A DNA stretch of 64,000 nt. Source: Gavia stellata (Eukaryota > Chordata > Aves > Gaviiformes > Gaviidae). Positions 36,928-48,289 of the stretch are shown in pieces. The notes under the pieces are model-generated. The model worked only from the letters and a program-made list of their open reading frames with translations. It searched no databases and was not told where the DNA came from. The stretch is from contig NC_082611.1 of NCBI RefSeq assembly GCF_030936135.1, positions 13,407,001 through 13,471,000 on the forward strand. Direction: 5' to 3'. A program made the translations under genes and the position numbers. The first letter of the stretch is position 1; each line of letters starts with the position of its first letter.

Positions 36928-39706
36928 TGTGTTTAATACTGCTGTGGATTAGAGAGTCTCTGCTGTAAAGGAGAGGGGGCTCAATTGGCATCAGCGTTAT
37001 TAATTGATCTGTAAGCAGTTCTGTGAGGCATGCCTTACAGTAAGCCGGCCTGGAGCTAAACAACTCTGCCATCGTCAGGCTCTGTTCAGCAACGCAAAAT
37101 ATGGAGAGACATTGCAGCCGCTCTGCAAGTCCTGGAAGAGCTGCTGAAAGGCTGCTGCGGTTCCTCGCTACAGGCACTGTGCCGGAGAGGTATTGTAAGA
37201 ATTTGTAGCTATCATAGCAAGTTCCCCTGTGAGAAATTTCATATTGAGTGCTGGAATTTTTTAGATCAAAACTGGGCGGGGGGAAATAAATCTGAAGGGA
37301 AAGGCTGTTATTACAGTTCATGAGCTGACATTTTATCTGAAGCCAAGAGAGATAAAGAAAAGCATTAGAGAAAACCCACCCTGGTAAGTTTGCGTTGGCC
37401 TTGGCAAATACTTTTAAATATTTACAGGAGGCTTCTGCAGATCACCTGCTGCTTATATCTACAGTCGTCCTAGGACAGGAATTAAAACACAGGTTGGATG
37501 ATCAAGGTCACTGAAGAGATATAATTTTATTCCGATGCCAAGCCAACTAGCTAGGGAAAAAGATAAAACTGAACCAAAACTGTACAAAAAGCTTGAACTG
37601 AACCCACAGTGATCCTTTAGAGCTTGAAAAATTCTCTCCTCTGAGGAGAGAGGTGCACTTCAAAAGTCCTGTTTTCTATACTCACTCTCCACCCCAAAAC
37701 TGTGTTGAAGAGGTAAAGCTGTCCTGCCCAGAAGCTTCCCCAGGACATTGTGGTGATCAAGAAACATACCTGCAGCAGCACAGAGACTCACAGCCCAGCA
37801 CATACAGTCTGAAGGGTCTATGCAGTTATAAACATTTATGTAAAGAAAGATAAAAATCAGATAACTAACAGGACAATTCATGTTTTACATATATTTGATA
37901 GATGGGTTCTTTAATAGCTTATTTCTATGGAGAAACCAGGGCTCCAGTGGACTGGGTGTTACGTAGATATAAAACCTCGCTGCCTTTCCACAGAGCCCCG
38001 TGCTACCTGTGCACGGTCCGGTTTGTAGGAGTTACAAATGGCAAAGGCTTAAGCCACAGGACTTGGGCACTGCTGCCGTTTTCAGAAAGTGCAATAGCAA
38101 TTTGTTTTCCTAGTGCTGCCGTGTGCAGTAGCTGTTCGTTGAGCCGCTGTTGGCACACAGATCACAGTGATGTTTAAATCCTGCTGTTATAGAAAGAGTC
38201 CAAATGCCTGAACAGCCAAGGGGAGTAAGGGACAAAACCGCATGGGGAGAGGCAGGCAAATTACCCGTCCCATGCTCTGCCTGCACACGGTGGGGGGGTT
38301 TTGCTGCTTGGCTGAGTTACCTGGGCACAGCTGACGTCTGATTCCCCTCCAGCATAGTGGGATGCCATGAGAACAAAAGCATGGGAGTGCGGACAGAGGA
38401 AGGTGTCCCACAGCCATGCTGCCCGGGCCCTTCGCCTGCCGCCGCTTGGAGCGGTGTGTGAGACAAGCTTTGGGGTGACCTTGTTTTGTTGCTCGGCTCA
38501 GACCTCGAGGGCAGCACTGAAAGCCCCTGTCAGCGGGCTGGTCGCTTGTCAAGCAGCAGAGCTCACCTCTGCAGCAGGGTAGGTGTAAACTCCTGGGTTT
38601 TGCTGTCCGTTCCCTCCCTGTGCCCTACCTCCTGGAAATGCCTCACTTCAGTTGTAACTGTTCAACAACACTAGAATAAAGATATAACAATAAATGTCAC
38701 AAGGAGCGTGCCTGACCACTGTCAGGTTTTCCTTCCACGACCAGGTGGACTGCAGCTAGGGCTTTTGCAGGCTGTTTGGGATTAGAGAGAAGGATTTCTG
38801 ATTTAGCCTGATCATAACAAACTCAAAGACAAGAAGATGGGAAAAATAAATAGTCATTCCCCTGAAGAGTCACCTTATACTGGAGACCTAACAGCTGAAT
38901 GACGAAGATGGGTGAGCTGGGTCCTCCCCGTCCCGAAGTGCTCCTGCGCTCAAGCAGCCCACAGCTGCTGCTGCTGAAGGTGTTGCTGATGCTTCTCACA
39001 GTACTTTGCACATAGGTGGTGGCAGTGTTAGGCTTATGTGCAAATAGGAGTGCAAGGCATGGATACGTAATTCGGGCTCAGTTTTTCATCCCTAGTTAGG
39101 CAGGTGGATATTACTCTAAAGATGTTTTTTGTTCTTACACAGGAACAAGTGCCACAGTGTTGTGATGGTTTTGCACCCATGTGTTTGTTATAGAACCATT
39201 ACATTGGCCCAACATGGAAGAAATGGTGCCATTTCTCCCGTCTCATTAGCATATATCCAACCTGAAATGACTCCCACACCTGCATATTTCACTGTTGGTC
39301 TCATGGTTATCATTAGCCAAGATTTGTCGCTTGTTGTTTGTGTCCAAAAATTGGAACCCCTAACCAGCCCAAGCTCTGCTTTTTGCTCTGTCTGTGGACT
39401 TCTTTCAAGGTACGTGGCAGCTAATGAAGCGAAGCAAGCCTATTTTCAGAATATCAAAACTGTTAAATAGGGGTTAGCACCTCTGTTTCAGGATTTTCTA
39501 TCAGAAAAAGGCTGAGATCTGCTCCTTTGGAAAAATAATTCCTTACTGACCCAGAGCGAGACAGTAAATTCAACTAACAAAATGAAAAGGAACAAGCCTG
39601 CAACCTGACTGGTATACACAATTTCTTTTCCTCTACAAGATTAAACACACAAAATGTGTAAAAGCTGGAAACTGGTCCCTATTTCACCTCTAAATCCCTC
39701 CCACAG
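36928..39706. other. unique non-coding sequence, partly GC-richer
   Basis: Mixed sequence with a GC-richer zone at 38330-38580, where overlapping open frames on both strands have no domains. No repeat family or RNA gene recognised. Confidence 0.45.
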
Positions 39707-39808
39707 GTGTCTTCAGCCCATTGGAGCCCACCTAAGAACCCAGAGAGCCCAGAGGAGATGTTTGGTGGCAGACCCTTGCTAGGACGGCCCAAGAACAAGG
39801 AGAAAGTG
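39707..39808 (+). other. candidate in-phase exon, 102 bases
   Basis: The acceptor is pyrimidine-rich (ctctaaatccctcccacag) and the donor is gtg|gtgagttt. The length is a multiple of three and exactly one frame, phase 0 at both ends, is open, giving 34 residues including SPPKNPESPEEMFGGRPLLG. The other two frames contain stops. The peptide is rich in Pro, Lys and Glu, like a disordered linker. No protein family is recognised and no partner exon is identified nearby, so this could be a coding exon of an unknown gene, an lncRNA exon or chance. Confidence 0.3.
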
Positions 39809-42800
39809 GTGAGTTTCTAAACAGACAACTTATATCATGTAAACACATCATCACAGAGGTGGCAAGAATAAACTGGGAAGTGTCTGGAATGGAAATGAGC
39901 TTATTTCCTATTGATGTTAATCCTTCTGAAGTATGGATGATAATTAATGTTAATCCACAAAGAAATTCTTAGAAAATTATCTGTTACATCTCCAGGGTGA
40001 AAAGGTCTCAGTTGCGGCACTGAATGCTAACAGTACCGTCTTTGATTTACCAGTGATCATCAAGTTTTACACCAAAGGTCAGGAATAAATCTTGAGTTTG
40101 TAAGCTGGGAGAAAGAAGTGTATAAACACTGTAATTTATTGCCCTGTCACTGTTAATTCCTTTGGTATTCACTGTGATAGCATTGCTGTTAATGAATGTA
40201 TTTGGTAATAATGTGGATGTCATATATATTTATGGTCTAATCTCTTTCAGTGGCTCAGCAGGCAAAGCAACTTAGGAACCTTGCCATTTTAAATTTTTAT
40301 AAATTTAAGAGAGAAAAGAAATAATATTTTCTTTCAAAGAAGTACTTAACAAATATATATGACATTTAGCTACCCCAAACGGGGACCCATCCTATCACAG
40401 AAGAATTAGTACTGAACACAAAATGATAGGTGTCCAAAATCGACTGAAGCCACGGGGAAAGCTGCTCATGTCTTTCAGAAGCAAGAGGTCAGACTCTGCT
40501 CAAAACATTTAGATCAGCTGGTGTTTGTTAAATATAGCTAATAAAGAAATTAGAACAAAATCATGTCTGCATATTTTGTGTACGAACAAGAGTTGAGTCA
40601 CGAATGGGAAAAAATGCTCTTGGATATCTGTTTCAAATCCTGAATAAACAAGAAAAGGAACTGACAAAGGAACCATAACCTTTGCAGAGTGGAGCAATTT
40701 GTGCCTGTGTGGAGCCTTAGCTTATAAAAATCTCCTAAATAGAAGTTAACCTTGATTTTTGAACAGTCATGGTACATACACATTTTGCTGACTCTTTGCA
40801 TTAAGGTGATTTTCCACACATTTTAAAATTAAACACAACTACTTTGTAATCCTTTCATACATATTTTTAGCCTGTGCTCTGCAGATCACACAACGGTGTC
40901 TCAAAACCTGGAGTTTTTTCAGTTAAAGTCAGCAGAAGCCTTGCCATTGGTTTCAAAGGCTCCGTGACAGGGATTGTAACCAATTCATTATTTTTGTAAT
41001 CTAGCCGTAAGCAATTTCATAATAAAAATATGGATAAACAGCAAATACCTTCTTTATTCTGAAATACCAGCTTGGAGCAGGAGGCCCCGGACTCCTAGGC
41101 TCATGAGATCATGTAATACAACATTATAAGGCAGCTGCTGATAGTTCGTGCACAGCATCCTAAATCAATGCCTGGAAAATACTTATACACCATCATGATT
41201 GTTACTGCTTTATTGTTATGCAATAATGCATTATTCCTCTTAAAGAGTAAATGCAGATCAGACAGTTCTATTGGTACGAATTTTCATATCTTTTGATGAT
41301 AAAAATCGTGCTCCATTAATGCTTTGAGTCCAGCTCAACAGAACTGAGCAGGAGAGGAAAATAAATGACTACAAATGCACTTTAGAAACCTCTGCTATGG
41401 CCTAAACCACCTTGCCTATAAATCATGATCTTGCAGTTTCAAAACGTGATCCAGTATTGCATACACAGGCTAATGCAAGCATGTGTCCCTGTCATTTCCA
41501 AGGCTCCCTGGGCCCCCGGGAGCCCAGGTCTGCCTGGGGACAGGAGGACGGACAGTTGTCCTCCCCACGGCCCTCGCAGGCCTCTTTTCCACAGCTGCCT
41601 ATTATTTCTGTTATCACTTCTTTACAGCCTCTGTGAATTGATTAGATTTGGAAAGTGCTGCAGTGGAAAAAGGGGATTCTGGCAGGATTTGTACCAGTCT
41701 GAAAGCTGGTGTTGCTGGGGGGGGGGGGGGGGTGTGCTACCCTCTTGTCCCTTCGGAAGTGGGACTGGCTTCAAAAAAACCACATTTTCAAGGGGAGAGT
41801 GGGACAGAAAACCTAAATTGTTTTTTTCAGACCATTTCAGTGTTTTCTTCTGAAAAGATCACTAGTTTACCATGCAGTAATGTGTTCCATGGATTAATTT
41901 CATGCTTTGTTTTGGAAAACTTAAATGTTTCCTTGAATCCTTTTACAATTTGTTGCCCCTTAATTAAGATGGAAAAGTACCTAGATGCCTGAGCAGTGGA
42001 TATATTATGAAATAATTTACTATTTTATACTTTCCCAGTTTATATTTGTAACTTGGTGTCATACCAAATCTAATACATTCCTTTCGTGATGTTCTGAATG
42101 CCTTTGGAGCCTTTAGCAAGTGTTAGATATACAAATAGAAACTGTAATATTTACAGCATACTTATTTAGAAGCTTATGAAACGTCGGGCTTGTATTTAGT
42201 GCAGACATGACTTGTTGTGAAGGAGTCTTCTGGCTTTGTTACTACATGAAGAATTCATTTTGGCATCTCCCTTTAGGGCTGGTTTCTTTTAAGCCGTGAT
42301 TGCATTAATAATATCATCTCATGGTGTAACTGATTGAATTCTTTTTACACTGGGGAAGAATTAGAGCCCAATCTAATTTGCTGCTGACCTATAATCAGCA
42401 AAGCCATGGAGTAAAGGACATTATTTTCTCTCAACTTTTCTGTTTGGGTATATTAATTTTTATATTTCATACTCCTGAGGTAATTAAATGCCCCTAAATG
42501 AGGAAACACTCCATGTAAATGTCATTTTAACACCAAAGATTGTGCCTGTCCCCCAGGAAACAGCATTATTTAACTAAAAAGCTGGTTTCATTTTTTAAAA
42601 GCAAATACATTTTGAGGCCAAAATTGTTGTTTTATTATTATTCCTTTGCTCAGCTGCAAAAACTGGTTTTCTAGCTGAAGAATTATAGGACGCATTGATT
42701 TTTGCAAGTGTATATACTGTATTTTTTGTGTGTTTCAGCTTGCTGGTTCCTTAGCTCTATTTGCTTTAGGGTTAGCAAGATATCAAACATGTTCCGGTTC

Positions 42801-45800
42801 TAAAAGATTGTTTTTGGTGATGTTCTTTGAAGTGCTGAAAAAAAGCGAGCTTAGCTTCAGCTTTATAACTAAGGTCTCCTCACCACAGCTAAGAAAAACA
42901 AACGTGGCATGGAGTCCTCTTTATATTATCTAAGAGGATCATTTACCCCCAGTGATTTTCTCAAGGAAACCTACTGTCGTTTACAATCAGTGAGCGGTGC
43001 CGACGGACGGCAGCTAGTTCCGCATGGGGATTTGATGTACGTCAATGCCTTGATGTCTACTGAAGGCACAAAGGAATTTGGCTGTTCATTGCATTGACAA
43101 CCGTAAAAACATTGTCCAGGTTGTTACCACACAGCGGCAGGAGAAGAGGATTAGCAGGGGCTGCTTCCTCGCTAAATGACCAGCCAAGGCCATAGGAAAC
43201 GTGGGTGCAATCCTCCTTCTGTGAGAACTTACACACACTTTCCTATCCACACCATAAAATAATTAGCCTTACCTGTAGAATTCTGGGATTTTGTTCATTT
43301 TTCCTTGGTTTACTGATACCAGGAACTTCTCTACTAGACAAAACATAAAGCTCACAGAGGGCAGCAGCACAGTTTGGATAGCAGACCCATTTCTTCAGCT
43401 TTGCAGGTTTCTGGGGTAGGTAGGTGTCATGTTTGCCTCCATGGCAAACCTTTTTCTAGTCCCTAATTCTTAAATGTTCCTTTAAACATGAAACTTGAGA
43501 AGATTCTTTGCATTTCTTCAGTCTGATGATTTTAGTTTTCCCTTGTTAGTGATACATATACCCAGTCCTTTCTGAAGCTTGTTAAATTTCTGGGCTCAGT
43601 GACTCCCTGTGATAATGAGTCCTACAGCCTAACTATGTGACAAGAAAAATGTTCTTTTGGTCACTTGTGGTTTTTTTGTCCATTTTAATCATATTTCATG
43701 TTGCGTAATGAGTCACCTAAAACATGACAAGGCTGTGGTCATGCCCCACCTAGGTGGAAGATACCTCTGCAACTGGGACCTTCAGCAGATGCTGATCCTG
43801 CTGAGCTGTCTTTGAGGACCTGCCAACACTGAGAAGAGAGACGAGAGAGGAAGAAAAAGGACTGGACTGTATTTAGAAGGAAGGAGTCCCTTGGAGAAGA
43901 GCCCCAGGGTGGTCCTGAGGCAGGACAGAGCCTCCGAGGGCACCACCTGGCCCTGCTCACCGAGAGCAAGCTCCTCTCCCAAGCAAACCCTTGAAGTGAG
44001 CAGAAAGTGAGGGCTCTGACAGCCACCCATACTTGAACCCATCCGGCTTCCCACAAGACTGTTCAGAAACAAGAAAAGTCACCTATGAATGTTAAGCTTA
44101 AAAAAGCAGCAGCACTGATGAGTATTTTTGGCATGAACTGAAGAATCCTTTTGTTCCAGCTACAGCCCACATGCTGATTCAGCTCAGCAGTTCTCCTTCT
44201 CTGTTCTTTTCCTTTCCCAGGGCTTTCTTGAACACCACTTCTAGGTTGCTGTTTTCTTCCAGCCTGCTTCAGTTATGTTTTGTAATGACGGTTCATAAAA
44301 ATATTGGCACGTACTCTCAACTGGTGGCAATAGTCTGCAGGAGCATGCTATCAGTCAGGATATGACTGCTCTTTTTTCATGTTTTTGCTATATTTATTTG
44401 ATCTCATCTACAATAAAGTCTTTTGGTACTGCTGAAGTGATGGAAAGGCATCGCATGGTAAATGGTAATCAAGCTTTTCAATATGAAATGGTTTGAATAA
44501 ATTTGCTTCCTAGAGTCTATCCAGAGCAAATTCCCGCTGTAATTTATCACTGAGTCACTGCCCAGACCGCTCAGCATTAGCAGATGAGGTTTTCCTGGGA
44601 CGGAGCGGGTGGCGTCACCCCTACACACTGTGCCTGTGTGTGACTTGCTGACCTGGGCTCCAGACAAAAGGCAATTTTAAGTAGAAATGGATCCTGTCTG
44701 AGTTCTGTTTCTTTCCGGTGTAACACTTTATTTACTAAATGATAGCTGAAACTATAGATTTTTCATCCTGAATACACCAGTATTTCAAATAAAGCCAGAA
44801 TCACAACTCACTGCACATTAAGGTGTCTTATATGTTGAGTGGCTATTATATCTAGAGAAATGAAAAAAACAGATTTTTGAAAAATGTAAGGGAAAGGATA
44901 AAGACAATAGTCTGAACATGCTGTGCAAAAAAGAGGGAAAATACTTAAGACGAGCCAGATCTTAACCAGAATTTAAATATCCTCCCAAACACTCAAAATT
45001 TCCCAGCAACAGTCATGTTTTCGTTCTCAGGAGTAATTTATTTGAATAGCGCACATGAAGAAATTGCATCTGCACTGGCTGAGCTCTGTATAAGAACCAA
45101 AGGGGAAAAACCATCTAATTAACAAGCGATAAAACACTGATGTGATGAGGTAAGCTATTTTCCCAGTGAAGGTTGCTCGCTGTCCAACAGAGCTAATGTT
45201 TCCCCTCTAGAGATGTCCTCAACTGCTGTGTTCAGTAGCATTCACAGAAAATAAGGTTGGTTCATATGGTTTACCCAGGCTGTATTTTTATTAAGTGACA
45301 TCGGACATGCCAGAGAGGAGTCTCTTTTAGTGATGATTTACCTCACCTGGGCTGGAGACACGACGTTTCCTTCATGGCATCACAGGAGCTCCAGGGACAT
45401 TCGCTGCGTTTCAAGCCCCAAGAGGTAACAATGTAATGTGTTTGTTTGATTTCATCATGCAAAACCAAAATCGTCTTACACAAAACTTTAGGCAGATCAG
45501 TCTGTACTTTTTATTTTCCCCTTTTTTTGGCCCTGAGCGTGACGAATAGTTTCTAAGTTACCCAATATGGAACTTTTCTTCCTCTGTCTTCAGATTTATG
45601 AAGTTCCTGTATGGGTATTTTTAGCTTAGGTAACAAAAAGCATATGCCACCACCACAATACAGGTGTGATGGTTTTATTTCTTGCATTATTATTTCTCAT
45701 ATGGAATATTTTATATGATGAATAATGACCTCTGTTCTGTGTCTTGCAAGGCTTGTGTCCATACATTCTCAGCCCAAATCATAATGACAGAGCATTTCCA

Positions 45801-46028
45801 CCGAATCCTCCTCTTGCACTTTCACTCAAAAAACTTTACAAAAACAGATGAAAATAACTCCTACTGATATTTCATTGCCAGTGGCCATGCAACTGCATGT
45901 TGTCTCTTCTGTAAGGAGGTAAGTGCTGGGTAATTTCATGATCGTCACCTCCAAAACCTTAGGGAATGCTGGCAGAAAATTTAAAAAGAGAAAGTAAATG
46001 CTAAAACCTCAGATGAAAAGTCAGTAAG
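39809..46028. other. mostly unique non-coding sequence
   Basis: AT-rich, no gene recognised. A G16 run (41717-41732) is listed separately. A gttcttttggtcacttgtgg-type segment near 43480-43700 hints at a very old repeat but cannot be assigned. The GC-richer patch at 43750-44010 gives antisense frames without domains. Confidence 0.45.
41717..41732 (+). repeat. uninterrupted run of 16 G
   Basis: A pure G16 homopolymer follows ttgct. Its length makes it hypermutable and able to form G-quadruplexes. Two predicted frames read it as poly-Gly, which is an artefact. Confidence 0.95.
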
Positions 46029-46323
46029 TTAGTTTGTAAGCTTGACTGGGAAGGTTTCAATAAAGGTGGACAGCAAGTAGTTGTGGAGATACTGGAGATT
46101 TTCCACTGGCCAAGTCATGAGCTCAGCTGCAGCTGCCTGAAAACCTTGGGCATCGTAAAGTGCATTTGCCAGTGAATTTCCATTGGTGGTATTCACGTGG
46201 CCCCACTTGGCCACGTCCCTTAGCTGGTTAGGCTGAAGGGCTGCTGTCCATGGGCTTCCTAGAGAGCCACTAAGGAGAGGCGAGGAACCAAAAGTACTGG
46301 TCCAGATCTTGGACACGCACCTT
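46029..46323 (-). other. candidate minus-strand terminal exon with 97-residue open frame
   Basis: On the minus strand a CAG acceptor (plus-strand ctg at 46324-46326) is followed by an open frame of about 97 codons to a taa stop. The residues look protein-like and not low-complexity: WTAALQPNQLRDVAKWGHVN, then NTTNGNSLANALYDAQGF, AAAAELMTWPVENLQYLHNY and a C-terminal FIETFPVKLTN. No family is recognised. The acceptor's pyrimidine tract is modest. It is phase-compatible with the donor at 47810 upstream on the same strand (see findings). The frame could equally be chance in moderately GC-rich DNA. Confidence 0.22.
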
Positions 46324-47810
46324 CTGAGGGGAATTGTCTTTTCTAATTAAATATGCCAGACCCTGAAGGACACCTCCCCATAAACTAGATTAATCCCTAT
46401 GAAGTCAAAGCTGAGTATACTTGGTAGCTTTGTGTTAATGCTCAGTTGTCGGGTTTTTTATTATTCTTATTTTATGGAGAAATTTTTTTTTTTTTCCTGA
46501 AAAATGTTGTAAGGAACTTGAAATTCAGAAGATTTCAAACAGCTGTATTTCTTATCTGATGTCCTTTCACAACACTACTGTGCTGTTGTCAGAAATGTAT
46601 AATCACATCTTGAGAAAAAAACCTTATTGCCAGATTCTGTTGAATCTGTGTAACTATATTAAAACATTAGAAATTACCTTGGCACACTGATGATTGGTTT
46701 TTCCCCCTTTAAAAGCTGGAGAAAGGATAAAGTGAACACTGGACTGACTATTTTCTCTTTCTATTGTTTATAATAGTGACTGACCTTTCTTTGGAATGAG
46801 AGTTCTAAAAATGGCATTCATTGCTGGTGACAGGATGGTGTTTGAGATGCAGGCTGTAACCCAATCAGTTACTCAGATGTAGGAGTAAGCTATTTCTATT
46901 GAACAGTAAGATGGATTAAATGCAGAGTGGCATTAAAGGGAGAGAGGAATGCAGAAGCATCATCATTGTTTCTTGAATGTAATTTTAAGTAAATGACCTT
47001 AAACTGCTCACACGCTTGAAAATAAATCTCTGTTCTGCTTGGGTAGTGTTTCCACAGTGCTTGTTATTTGCAAGCAAATATGAATGAGACAGATCCTGAA
47101 CTTTCATTTCATTTTCCTATTTTCTGTCAAGCTAGCAATTCTTTAAAAAACAAGTCAAAAGTTACAAAAAGACTTTTTCAGGAAGCAGATATAAGTAACC
47201 TGCTATGAAGCAGGGGTGGGTGTGCGGATGCTGCCAGGCCTGGAGAAAGCACTGGCATGGGGGGTCGCAGGATGCTCAAGCCGGCTGCTCCCCGGGGAAC
47301 GTGCCCCCTTCCCTGGTTTGTGACCGCAGAAGCAGGTGTGACACACGGTGTGGGCACAACCACAAGCTGTGTTTGTTCTCCTCATTTGGATTGCAGTAGT
47401 AACTGTACCTGGCAGGGACCCGAAAACTGCACCAAAGCTATGATTTGCACACCTTATTTCCCCTTTTCTGCTCCTTAACTCTCCTTTTCACTGCTCTTGT
47501 ATCTCCTTTCTTCCATCCCAATTGCCTTCCAAATGACCCCAAATTATATTTTCCCCATTAGTCCCCATCCTGGTACATCTGTACCCAAATCTGGGATTTC
47601 CAGCACTGTCCCCTAGGAAACCTCAGCCTTATGACACAGACTGCTGGGTGCTGTGCCCTTGCAAGGTCACGCAGCCCAAGAAGTCCCCAGTGCTCCCCTC
47701 AATTGTCTGTGCCCTTCGGCCATTTCTCCCATAGCTCCCCCTAAACCACCCATGAAGTCCAGACATCCCTCACAGCCCCATCCGGACCTTCCATCGCTCC
47801 TCACACTTAC

Positions 47811-47945
47811 CTTTCGCGTCGGGTGGTGCATCCCCTTGCACGCGGCGGTTTCCCGTGTCCTGCCCAGCCCACCGCGGCAGGCCAGCCCACAGCCCCAGCG
47901 CCCGCCTGCCGCCCCAGCGTCTGCTTTTTCAGGAAACACTTTGGG
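47811..47945 (-). promoter_or_regulatory. CpG-rich patch with minus-strand splice donor
   Basis: About 13 CpG dinucleotides fall within roughly 110 bases (47814-47925), while flanking DNA has very few. On the minus strand the patch ends in a consensus donor (cgcgaaag|gtaagtgtg, GT at 47810-47809). A CpG-dense patch directly upstream of a strong donor is the usual look of a small CpG-island promoter with a first exon. The long minus frame over it (48289-47807, starting with a real ATG) has no recognised domain. Read conservatively, this is a possible promoter or first exon of an unidentified, perhaps non-coding, transcript. Confidence 0.35.
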
Positions 47946-48289
47946 GGGACAGAGCCTCTGCTAAGATGGGGCGTACACAAGAAGATGGGATGAGCGGTGG
48001 CATTCAGGTGGTGCACAGTTTCACCTGGCCCAGACCAGAAGACCCGGTGGTGCCTCCAACCATGACCTGCATCCTCGATGTGGAAGGAGGTGATGAGAAA
48101 TCCCGATGTGGTGGGATCTGTGCTGGCAGAAAGAGGCACTTCTGCAAACTTCCAAGGTAGTCTATTTTTCTTCCATGTGTGATCGTTCTTACCCACCCAG
48201 AAAGTGAGGGTGAGTGAAGAGAAAGGCCAGACCGTGGGCACACCACAGCGCTCTGCCCTCAGCCCACTTTTGGGGAGGTGTGAGAGCAT

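Noticed and set aside
36551..37321. 256-codon minus-strand open frame
   Set aside because: It crosses the antisense of a 60-base pyrimidine tract, giving an artificial Lys/Arg-rich stretch. No domain, start context or splice support was found.
41425..41992. Two overlapping frames reading through poly-Gly
   Set aside because: Both are kept open by the G16 run; no protein features.
47653..47964. Pro-rich plus-strand frame over the CpG patch
   Set aside because: Composition follows local C-richness; no domain was seen and the better signals there are on the minus strand.
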